NCBI GenBank assembly: GCA_040954595.2
Contig: CM082588.2
Span: forward strand, 6,262,001-6,326,000
Direction of reading: 5' to 3'
DNA: 64,000 nt
Source: Balanoglossus misakiensis
Lineage: Eukaryota > Hemichordata
Shown here piece after piece: positions 22,100 to 32,608 of this stretch (within the stretch, counting starts at the first letter, position 1; the number at the start of each line of letters is the position of its first letter). A program made the position numbers and the translations under genes. The notes beneath the pieces were generated by a model. The model searched no databases and was not told where the DNA came from. It worked only from the letters and a program-made list of their open reading frames with translations.

Positions 22100-24659
22100 C
22101 TGTCACCATGGAAACCCCAACAATGGCTTCCACGTTTTTTACAAGTGCACTGATGCTTCCTGTCAGCGGTACTTGTGACCTGCGTTGACCACTGTGGGCC
22201 TAAACTGTGTTTATTGTTTTCCTGTGATGACCTCTGTAGATCTAACCTGGACTATGGTTTTCTAAGGAATCGTAGCAATTTTAATTTTGCATCCCTTGGC
22301 CACTGTGTGTTTCATTTACCCCCAGCTATTTCAATGTTTTCCATGCCTTCAAAATTACAGCAGGAATGTAAAACAATTTAAAAATATACTTTCTTTCAAC
22401 CAACCTATCCTATTTGTGAAAAGCATATTACTGGCACCATACAACATTTTGGCCATTTTTAATAGTACAGAATTTATGGCCGATTTTTCACACAGGAAAC
22501 AAAAACACCAGTACCACTGTATTATTTCCACGGTAGTGTTAATTTTCTGGCTGTATCGAAAAAGTGATACACTTGAAAATGATGTTGCACCATCATGGTT
22601 TGTCAAAAGTTACAGAGTTTGACTTCAGCACAGAACACAAGTGACAGACATCCCAAACTGTGGTTGATTGACGAACGAGAATAACTCTGATAGTTTCACA
22701 GCATGGAGTGCAGTGGTACCATTCCACAGCATGATTTGAAATCCATAATCACAATTAACAGATAGGACTCCCACACATGCGTTCGTAATACAGAATAAAT
22801 CATGACTCAAGGATCCAGAACAATGTAATCATTTCCACAGATTACGATAATATGGAAGTCACATATCAGCCAAAATAGGTGTGCCATTTACCTTACTTGT
22901 ATCAACAAACCTTGGTTTGATCAAAGTAGATGCAAATACGGCAGCTTACTCCATTTACAGGTAACAGAGGGGACGCTGCAATTTACATGACCACAACCTG
23001 CCTACCTAGTACCTATTTCAATCACCATTCATCAGCTGGTATACACTGTGTCCTACTATTATATAACATATTGCCTACAGCAAACCCCGGTTTCTGAGCA
23101 TTAAATCCAAATCAGTTCTGCCCACGCAAAAAAAGATTCAGAAATTAGTTTTCTTATCAACATCTCAGAGGTGATATAGTTGATTGCTCAGAGCAATCAC
23201 AAACAGAAGGGGTGTCACTATCCTATTAAGATTTTATGACAAATGTCAACAAATCTATCAGTACTGGTAATATCAGTTGCTTTGCTCGTATAAAATTATT
23301 AGTGATTTCACCTCTATTATAGCTATTAGAAATGTTCAACTGAAATTCATTTTAATTCTTTTTCTGCATATGCACTGAAATTTACACTTCGTTCTGACCT
23401 ACTGTATATCATCTCGATCAGCATTTTGTAAATTTGATTAGCGTGGGAGAAAAAGAAGCAAACTGAATCAGCTGACACGTGGTGCATTAGAACAATTTAC
23501 ACATTCCAGAAAACCGCTTTGGTTCCAAGAAACCATGCTCCATTAAGCAGGTACTGGCTCTTTAATGGAGTGCCACCATTATGTGGGAAGAAGACTTTCT
23601 TACAAGTTGCAGTGAAGTACGTATTAGAGGTACATTCGCACTGTACTGGTAGTCAACCATACACACTTCGTTCATAGCTTGTGAATTATTCAGCTTGCAG
23701 AAGTCGAACCCTGTATGATCACTCACACTACTGCAATGTCTATGACCATTCTCTACTTTGCCTCCACCACTGGACCTGAAGACCTATCCCACAATGCAAC
23801 TGCAAACTTTTCCCCACCCCATCTACCAATCAAATAAAGCAAACCTATTCAAGGCTCACAAACATTCTACACTCAGGACTCTCCCTCTCCAAGTTCAGTG
23901 ACACTGAAGCTGGACCCCACCTCTTTCAAGTTGAAATAAACACTCAAACACATGTTATATTCGTATACAAACATTCCAGGTATCATTGTCATGATCCTGA
24001 TCTGATTCACGGCCAAATCCATTCCATTTTACTCAAAATACCACTGATACCAAACAGAATTTTTATTCCTAATAAGGTCAGAATCTTCTATGTTTTTAGA
24101 CAATTTTTTCAACATGCATTCTGACAGGTTTTCCTTTTACAATGTGAAAATTTAAAAATCCACCCACGAGCACAAACTGCCGTCACGCAAGATGCCTCAT
24201 GGAATTACCACTAAGGTATATTCTCAATTCAGCTGTTGACACTGTCGTTTTAGCCTTACAAACTCTCTCAAGAGACCGAGATCGCGAATTCAGATAAGCT
24301 TCGGGACATTCAATTATCACCTTTATCTAGGTCACACAGTTTTTATGATCCTACATTCCAACACGTCTGCCCTTCGCATTTCCAACCTTCCTCTTGTCAC
24401 AACCCACAAACATGAATCTTCAAACCTCGCATAAAAGATCATTTTTTTCCAGAAAGTTTTGTCCAAAACGGATCCTGACCTGCCCAGGTCTTCAGCCAGT
24501 TACCATGGCTACTGGATTTTCTGACCACTGTTAATTCAACTTTTTTGGAGAATGGGTTTTGCAAGTCAGTGATTCATAATTTTTTTCGAAAATTTCACTA
24601 CAAAAATTCAAGGAGGTTCTTCATATCTGCGAAAAGATTTAAAAAGTTTCCAAACTTAC

Positions 24660-24687
24660 GAGCCTGTGTAAACGTTCGGTATTCCAT
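24660..24687 (-). CDS. DMD: dystrophin, candidate first coding exon
   Basis: Reads MEYRTFTQA plus the first base of a tenth codon (C), then a good donor GTAAGT. The phase (1) is what exon 2 requires: C joins AC to give His, followed by EREDIQ. Human muscle dystrophin also has a tiny first coding exon (31 coding bases) ending in the same phase before EREDVQ. The ATG has G at -3 and G at +4 and is the first Met after an in-frame TAA eight codons upstream. A TATAA sits some 55 bases before the ATG, but a sequence ending CATTGCAG next to it could instead be an acceptor for a 5'UTR exon. So short a match can arise by chance, and other phase-compatible starts exist (see findings). Confidence 0.4.
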
Positions 24688-25990
24688 GACAACTAGTCCC
24701 TTGGTCCGATTTTAACGACAGACAAGAAGAACAGGGTTATACTGCAATGACAGGGTGTGCTCTCTGGAGAGAGCTGTAACAGTATAAACCGATGAAGATC
24801 ACTGCAACAAAATGACTGACAGCACCATCTGGCGTATGGCCATCACATAAAAAAATCTGTTTGTACCGTAAAAACTATGTGCATACAAGTTGTGGAGTGT
24901 ACACCGTATGTATGTAGGTCAGGTATAGATGACCTACTCCGGTCCCGCTATTCATTTAGAACCGAACGATGTCGAGTATTCAACAAATATCGAACAATGA
25001 GGGATTAACCGGGAACTTTTCATGTCTAGAGTCACCGCATCAATTTGACCTAAAATGTAGTTTGTAGTATGATACAAGTGTTTATTTGTTGACTATCGAG
25101 GGCACTGCTAATTTATTGATGTAGTCCCCTCCACTCTAAACCTCGGCCATTTGTTTGGATCTGTATTGCAGGCCTCGGTTGGTCAGCAGGTTTCCTGAAA
25201 CGTTTACGGTATTTGGAACTTACAAATAAAGTTTCCTTATTGTTGTAAAATTAAACTTATAGTTTTATCAGCATGAATTAGGGCTCTGCAGATGAAAATC
25301 TGAGAAAAATTATCAGGCCAGGCAGTTGTTTGATCTGCCCGGAATCAAACTTGGTGTCAATTCATGAAAAGCACTTGAGGAAAGTTAAGTGAATGATTAA
25401 AGTAACTGTTTACAGCACAGCAGATTAGAAGATTAGGTGGTGCAGATTATATCAGATTAGATGGTAAAGATATCCACAGTCAAACAAGTCATTAAAGGGG
25501 CATTATGGTCAGCTTAAGTTGGTGCCAATACCCATTTTCTAAGAACACACCAGGGAAAGGTGTGTGTGCCTTTAATACATCATGTACATTGTATACACGA
25601 TAACGAAGTTATGAAATTTCATTGCCTGCTTGCCTAACCTAGATTGCTAGTTTTCTCGACTGTGCTTTGTATATGTGTGCATGCATGGATGGATGGATGC
25701 ACGATTTTTCCCCAAGAGGTCGCCATGGCCAGCAGCGGGGTCACGCCCCTGTGGCAAAGTGCAACAGCCACGCCAGGGTCCGGCAAACTAGATGGAATTT
25801 ATGGGTTTCTCTCCATTAAACTATCTTTATCCTGGCACTCTTGGAAGAGTTACAGTCCCGAGGATCTGGCTCAGACAGCCATCATATGTCTTCAGGATAA
25901 TTCTGCGTACTGTGTCTGTCACGAACTGCAGGTTTTGTTTGCATTTTATAAACCTCTTTCTTTTTTTTACAGGCTGATTGATATAAACTT

Positions 25991-26003
25991 GGGTCAAAGG
26001 TCA
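25991..26003 (+). promoter_or_regulatory. DR1 nuclear-receptor motif
   Basis: GGGTCAAAGGTCA, one base off the exact DR1. Lies about 1.3 kb upstream of the candidate dystrophin start. Confidence 0.35.
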
Positions 26004-26275
26004 CCTGGTGGACGTCTGTGGCACAGATAGTGGCTTGTATGTTGCGACTTGTAGTCAAATCTCACATACACAGTGTACCTCCCTGTAGTATAAAATGTAT
26101 CGACCAGAGAAACAGGCTTATCTCCAGTTTCCAGGGAAACCAGGAACTGGATTTTCTGCTCAATACAAGCATCTCGCAAAGCCTTTGTTAAATGGCTGAT
26201 ACTTTTGAACAGTAGCTTGCTTTTGCTTTTTTTTAACAATGTCGGCAATTCACAGAGAAAACAAACTGCTTCTTG

Positions 26276-26393
26276 GTTGCCTGGCAACAGTTTCAGCAAA
26301 AGTAGACAAGATAACAAGGTGCTGAATCGGTTGCTTAGCGATGGCTGGAGCGGTGAAGAAAATGAGGAAGCTACTTCTCTGTTGCTAGGCAAC
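26276..26393. promoter_or_regulatory. cluster of RFX-type X-boxes
   Basis: GTTGCCTGGCAAC (26276-26288) and GTTGCTAGGCAAC (26381-26393) are near-perfect X-boxes, with a third degenerate one, GTTGCTTAGCGAT (26330-26342), between them. Three such sites in 118 bp is unlikely by chance and suggests an enhancer or promoter bound by RFX factors. The target gene is unknown; the candidate dystrophin first exon is 1.6 kb away. Confidence 0.5.
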
Positions 26394-27049
26394 AGATGGT
26401 GGCTACAAAACCAGAGAGAGAATTGAGTTTCTGTTTCACAGACAACTGTAGTCAGTAAATCATTACCTGAAACTGCATGTGAGGGCTACAATCTTTAAAT
26501 CACCTAGCACACACCGACATGAGAGAGAGAGAAAGTCAGTCTACATCCATGGGAGACACCTCAACAGCCCGTAGTCACTTGACAAGGAATAACTTCTGTC
26601 TTAGGTGGTGCAAATACAGCAGATGAATCAATGCTTCATGTACATGTATGTTGTTACAGCACAGTGACACACAGCAGAAATGGGACTGTCTGACACTGGT
26701 TACAGCTATTAAAACACAAAGAATGACCAAATAATCCCTGATGACCGAAGATTAAATCATGATGTACCAGTACAGTAATCAGTAAAACGGAAATGATTTT
26801 TTTTCAAAAGACAATGACCTCTTCCACTAAAGCTGCCATGTGTGAAAGCTTCTGCATCGATAATACTGCCATGATTGACCATTTCTTTCATTTCGAATAT
26901 GTGCATGCTATGTGGTAGAATTATCATCATACAGCTGTTTTAAGTAATTTGATAAAAGCCCGGATTTTCATCAGACCTCATAATATACACTGGTATCACA
27001 CATATGTGGTCTTGGAACGTCACAATTAACCATTAAGTCTCTGTGAGCA

Positions 27050-27345
27050 CCGGAAATGTTTACCAACGGCCCAACCCTCGCCGACTATACCAGCGGTCGT
27101 TCGTACGTACGTGCAGATCAACCTCATCTGACCTTTGCTTCATCTCCGCCCTTGCTACCCCATTCATTATCTGGCAGATGCCGGGGCCTTCTAACCTCAT
27201 CAGTTGATCAGGGACACTTCCGGCCGCAAACAGCTCTCGCTGATCAAACACACCACGCCTCCAGCGGACAACCCGCCACTCAGTTCATCAATCTTCATCG
27301 ACATGCCAGACGATTACGACCGCATCCTTCAGAACCTCCATGGTG
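27050..27345. promoter_or_regulatory. CpG-rich patch, possible promoter or exon
   Basis: About 300 bp with roughly 20 CpG, clearly richer than the surrounding sequence, and open in one frame on each strand (96 codons plus, 63 codons minus). No protein family recognised on either strand. A 5'-end CpG patch or a coding exon of unknown identity are both possible. Confidence 0.3.
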
Positions 27346-27551
27346 ATATTCACTTTGCATAAAAAATACTTCACTCAAAGTTCTGAAAGCACTGTGCAGC
27401 AGTGTACATACCCAAGCCTCCAGATACCACTTCATCCATCCTACAAAATACGTCTCACATCAGTTTGTGTATGCATGATTATGAATTTTACTGTCTTGAA
27501 AATATGGGAATTTTGCCAATGACAAAACTGGCCATAACATGTGTAGACCAG

Positions 27552-27720
27552 TACCCCCTACAAAAACATTCTACAGACATCTATAGAATTCTGTAGCCTA
27601 TTGAATTTCCGTAGAACTTTATAGAATTTCTATGGATATCCACAGATTTCTGTGAAGGTTGGACCTTTGCATCAAAATCTATAGAATGCTACAGAACTCT
27701 ATGGAACATTTTTTTGTATA
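27552..27720. mobile_element. foldback repeat rich in TCTATAGAAT words
   Basis: The ends TACAAAAACATTCTACAGA and the complement of GGAACATTTTTTTGTA are imperfect inverted repeats. Inside, variants of CTATAGAATTCTGTAG recur four or five times in both orientations. Probably a decayed MITE. Confidence 0.45.
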
Positions 27721-29993
27721 CCAAAGGAAAGTGAAGCATGTCCTCTTCCATAAATGATTATTTGAAAATAAAACTATGGCTTTTTACATGAAGGTTCCCC
27801 TGTAGTTAAAATTCTCATCATGACAATATGCGATCTTGGACACTACAGGTATACGCTCACCATTTCAACCTCTCATTTCAGTAAAATAAAACATAAAATG
27901 TCCTGCATCGGACAATAACTTTCCCTGCCCACAGTCTGCAATAAAACCTTAGGCACTCCACTTTCATAAATTTTCAAATGAGGGACATAAAATGGCTGCA
28001 TACTCTCGTAGCTTTTAAACAAAATAGTTACGATTTATGTCATGTTATACGGAAGCTTGGCATGGATATAAAATAGTGCAGCGCGTGTGTTATGTATTTT
28101 TCTCTGATTAACTTTCTTCTGATTTGTGGCAAAAGGGGATGCATGACGTAAAATAAAGCAATTTTGTTGGGCGAACCACTCCTCTTGAGGGAGTGAGAGG
28201 GAGATGAGATGGGAAGAGGTACAATGAGATTGGGGAGGAAGCGGAGTGTTTACTTTCCGGGGGGATATGGGGAGGATACGAAGGAGGAGTTAAGTGATGA
28301 AGAGGAAGATGGGGGAAAGACTATGCAAACAATCGGAAACAAAGACTCCATCACAGAAACATGATTCAAAGGAAGGATCATTCATAACACACACAGCAAA
28401 CAAAGCACCCACTGTCTGATTGCCATAGTTACAGAGAAATCTCCACGAACTATTGCAGTTATGGTTTTATGGTTGCATTAACACAGGTGACCCCTAATCT
28501 GTCATTGAGTAAAATGTCGCAAGTTTCTCAGAGTGCTTATCAAGGTACAACTGTAGTACCTTCTGATATATGGCACATTATTGACTACCATATTGCCCGC
28601 ATGACCTTTGACACCATTACATGTTTCTTTATAACTTTCCATTTCAACATAAATGTATGTTTGTTTTATACTTCAGATCCCCTGCAGCACGGTTTTCAAC
28701 GTAAAATACGACAAATGCAGAAAATTGATATATAAATCACGGCAATAAAGTCACAATTTCAATCTTGCCTACGTAGCGCGAAACAATTTAACATGTGCAA
28801 AATGTATCATTCGAAAATTTGATGTTTGAATGTTGGTGATTATAGTTTGGCAGCAATTGGAAAGAAGAAGAAAATCAGAAAATTCGACTTTCTGACAGAA
28901 AGCAACAAATTTTATAAGAATTTGTTCATCGGGCATAAAAGATGAAAATTTCTTAACTGTGAGATACAGTTCAAATGGTTTTCCCCTTATATATTATTGT
29001 CTTTTGAGTGACAATACCACAGCACTTTTTTTCAGTAGCCTGTTTTTCCATTGATAACAACTATCACCTATCTCTGTTATCTCACTGGGTGCTACTGGTA
29101 CTTTGCCAGATACATGCATTGCATAATTCCCTGCCACAGAGCAAATATATTGTGAAAGGTAAATACTACAGGCTTCAATATAGAATGCTTTAGCCCCTTA
29201 TCCTACCATTAACATCTCACAAATACCAATATTCTGGCAATAAATGGCTATTAACTCAATCTTTTTGGAACAGTTAGTGCAAAATTACTAAAAACTTGGC
29301 AAGGAATGTGAATTTCTGTCCAAAGTTATCAATATCGATACACCAATAGGAGTTCTAACAAAAATTTCTATTTAGTTTTGGTCTGCTTGGGTAGTTACCC
29401 TAAGGTTAGAAATTCTGCGGTTTTACTAAAGGTTTGCAAGCAAAATAATTACATACGTGTGATACAAATTTAATTATAAATCTCATTTCAGAATTTCGAG
29501 CATTTTGAGGAAGAAAATGAAAATTTCAGACTTATACATTAATATTGATAATCATAATAATGACCTCTCTGAAATAGGAATATTAATTCTTCAGAGCGAT
29601 GGCCATAAAATCAGAGGATGTATACACAGGACCGTAATTCATACTTGTAGAATTGCAAATCAAAATTCAGTGGACTGTTTTGATTTTAATGACAGTTTTT
29701 CAGACCAGTGCTTCCAAGCCTGATTACTACCTGGCAGCCATGAAGCCATTACACTATGATTACAATCTCCCACATTTGCATGCTTCAGTCAGCAAAAAAG
29801 ATCGCCGTGCAAAAATTGTACACTTTCATCAAAATTCCACTGAATTTCACGAGATATTTTGGATTAACCGTCATAATGACTGATAATGTCGTCATGTGTC
29901 TGAGATTTTTTTTTTGCTGACATGCGCTTAAAGTTGACATCACCGAGCCTGCCAGAGTGCCTGGGGTGTAAATACCCAGTATCACTCTGCACC

Positions 29994-30006
29994 GGGTCAA
30001 AGGTCA
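29994..30006 (+). promoter_or_regulatory. DR1 nuclear-receptor motif
   Basis: GGGTCAAAGGTCA, identical to the site at 25991 but in unrelated flanks. Confidence 0.35.
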
Positions 30007-30284
30007 AGAAGCTCTTTACCTGTAATTCTCTGGTGTGCCTGGAAGCCAATGTTCATTTTGCTTTGCATGTCATTAAGCAAAATAAAGCACAAAGAAACAG
30101 ATTTTGCTTGAAGAAAAAGGAGCTTGAAAAACCACCAATGTTTTTGGTGTTTGGGCTCAAAAAGATTTCATGTGAATTTGAAATTATCTAAAGTTATCAG
30201 TGACTGTTTCTTGTTCAACTCCCAACAACATGTTGTCTTGCCAGTCTTGAACAGCTTGTCATCACTGCCTACATACAATCAGCA

Positions 30285-30465
30285 ATGTTATTGTCAACAA
30301 TTGAATTTAGTCTGGACTAAAATTCAAATGTCAACAATATTGTACTCACAGTACATGTATGTACTTTTGCGTTTAGACATGTTTTAATGAGTAGAACAAG
30401 AAACTGTATAGTTGTTGCAAAGAGTAAGATGGAGAAATAATCGCCAAAAGTTACAGCTACTGTTC
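30285..30465. mobile_element. dispersed repeat, copy B
   Basis: CAGCAATGTTATTG, GAATTTAGTCTGGACTAAAA, GAGTAGAACAAGAAACTGTA and AGTTACAGCTACTGT match blocks of the copy at 9747 in the same order and orientation. Confidence 0.55.
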
Positions 30466-32595
30466 AAATTAACATGTTAGAAAAAAAACCTCGCTAAAGA
30501 TGCTGCAAGCAAGACGCTGTATTATGCAGATTTCAACCAACCCAAGGTCAAAATGAAGAGAGCTTACATAAGGCAGTGTGAATGAAAGAGGCCTGTTCGT
30601 TTATTCACACACATTACCCCAGTACTCAACCACCATGGAATGCGACACCATCATTAAAAAGGTGTCTGACAATAAGTGGGGATGATGTTGTCGGAATTCT
30701 AAGGGATGACGATACCTTCCAGTGTTCAAGTAAATTGCCTGAATGAGGGGCACTATCGCCCTGCAGGTCGCCATGGTAACAGCCAATTATTCAAATCGAC
30801 CAAAAAGACCTGGCAGGCATCTTCACACATCCATTCTGCGACCATTCTGCAGCACCTTCACTGCTATTACACCAACAATGGCGTCTATGCTGAGTGATAT
30901 AATAGCAATTCGCACCAGACGCCGGGATTATACTTACAATTAATTTGCCAGCATCACAGAGCTGCATCAACACCACTCTCCTCTCAAAAGCAGGCTCTAC
31001 ATTCAGAATAAAGCACCCATCAACGCGCAAAAGATAAATTCAGCCACCGACGTATATCGGTGCACTTAATTCAGCTTCAGTTGAACTCTCGTAAAAAGGT
31101 AGCAATGAAATTAATTACTAATCGCCGATACGATCCGCTTGATGACAACAGACTGTTCAATCCCAAATCAATTAAGCTGGTAATAAATAGAATTCAGATC
31201 GGACATAATGACAGACCAAGTTCACGCACTGCTACACACTATTTTGGACAGTTTCATGAGAAATATGATATTGATGAGCTGATAATTGACTAATGCGAGC
31301 GATCGGATCCACAAATCATTTTTTGACACGACCAGGGATGCTACCAGGGCACTTAAAAGTACATCATGTCTGGAATCCCTGGTATCTTTATTGATTCTGT
31401 TTCACAGTATCTGGCACTGACTTGGAAGTTTCTGAGCAATGCATAGCGCTTCTGTGTGAGTTCGCAGCAGCTTGGGGAAAAAGTCCTCACTCGATGATAA
31501 TTTGAGATTCGATCAGATGTACATGTTCTTTCATACATAAATACCACAAAATAGACCGTCCCTCATCTGAAGCGTCACGAGAGTAGCTTTCTTCATGGGT
31601 GCATCTACTTAAAGATGGATGATAGTCCCTCAATTGCAAAATGGAGCATCATTACACCGATCAATTGGGTTTCTTTCAGTAGGCTAAATTGTCAAAAACT
31701 TGACAACACCGGAAAGTCAATTCAGAAAAGGGGATACAAGGCGACTGGATGGTCTACTATCAGTCAATGGATATCCACGACAACAGCAGTAGAGCTCACC
31801 TCAAATCAGAGATCAAATGAGAAATCTGCCAATATGCAGTCAGAATTCCTCATAAAAACACATCCGTTGCCGGACGAAAACAAAACATTTCACTGGTTTT
31901 ATCAGACCTTCCACGGCAACTTTATCGACTAGACTGATAAGATTGCCATGGAAACAGACTAAAATTCTTCCTGTTGGAAATTATAGTTGACCCACAATGG
32001 GGATGACTTTCACTCATATCTCGCACATACGAGTAAATTCACATGAGACCGAGAAGTAATATCTGTAAACGCTACCTGACAACATACAGACTTTCACCGC
32101 TTTTTAACAACTGAAGCCAATGATATACAACTACTTTTCTAGTCAACTCCCATATTTCAGTTTTCAGAATTCAAATGAAAGAAAAAAAGATAAAATTCCT
32201 ACAAACAGCCCACTTTCTTTTATTCCGTAACACTGAGCAAGGACACTAGATATTCCAATCACAGCCTCTGAGGATGGTACTTCAATCTGCTTTGGATACA
32301 TCAAACCTATTGGCTGGCTGTATCCCACTACGTCTACTGTGGTATAAAATAATCCTTTGAACACTTTCCACCCCATACAGTGAATCATTCTGATCTATTC
32401 ACTGGTTTATCTGAATGGAGAATGACTCAGACAAACAGATGCACAGAAATATCCCCGCAAATTCTCAGCAGTGTTGACAAATCATCACAGGGAATCTACA
32501 CACAAACCCTATCGCTCCACCAGACAGACACGTATAGATTTCTAATTCCCAGCAGTGACATCATCAAGCGGCCGTTGCCCACGGCGGCAGCAACG

Positions 32596-32608
32596 GTTGC
32601 CGGGCAAC
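32596..32608. promoter_or_regulatory. X-box (RFX-type) palindrome in a CpG-rich spot
   Basis: GTTGCCGGGCAAC, a perfect RFX-type palindrome with one central base, inside about 100 bp of GC- and CpG-rich sequence (32565-32670). Confidence 0.45.

Larger units (their letters stand above)
20840..24659. other. dystrophin intron 1 (if the proposed first exon is right)
   Basis: 3.8 kb between exon 2 and the candidate first exon. It contains a 17-base T run (21148-21164) and a cysteine-rich open frame (21836-22099, minus) that could be an alternative first exon. Confidence 0.45.
1258..24687 (-). other. DMD: dystrophin gene, 5' part (gene span)
   Basis: Nine exons on the minus strand (eight well supported, the first tentative) build one open frame of about 310 residues. 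Known for the family: dystrophin is a cytoplasmic rod protein under the plasma membrane whose N-terminal tandem CH domains bind F-actin and whose C-terminus binds the dystroglycan complex. Seen here: both CH domains and a proline-rich hinge. The spectrin repeats, WW, EF-hand and ZZ regions must lie to the left of the window. All junctions keep phase, and exons 2-5 have the same lengths as human DMD exons 2-5. Residues shared with both dystrophin and utrophin (for example HKPP in CH1 like utrophin, CRQST in CH2 like both) suggest a gene from before the vertebrate DMD/UTRN duplication. Which vertebrate copy it resembles most needs a tree. Confidence 0.95.
24688..27049. other. sequence 5' of the candidate dystrophin start; no gene recognised
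   Basis: Holds the X-box cluster (26276-26393), a DR1 motif (25991) and a CpG-rich open patch around 25720-25800. Open frames on both strands at 25644-26392 have no recognisable product. Confidence 0.6.
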
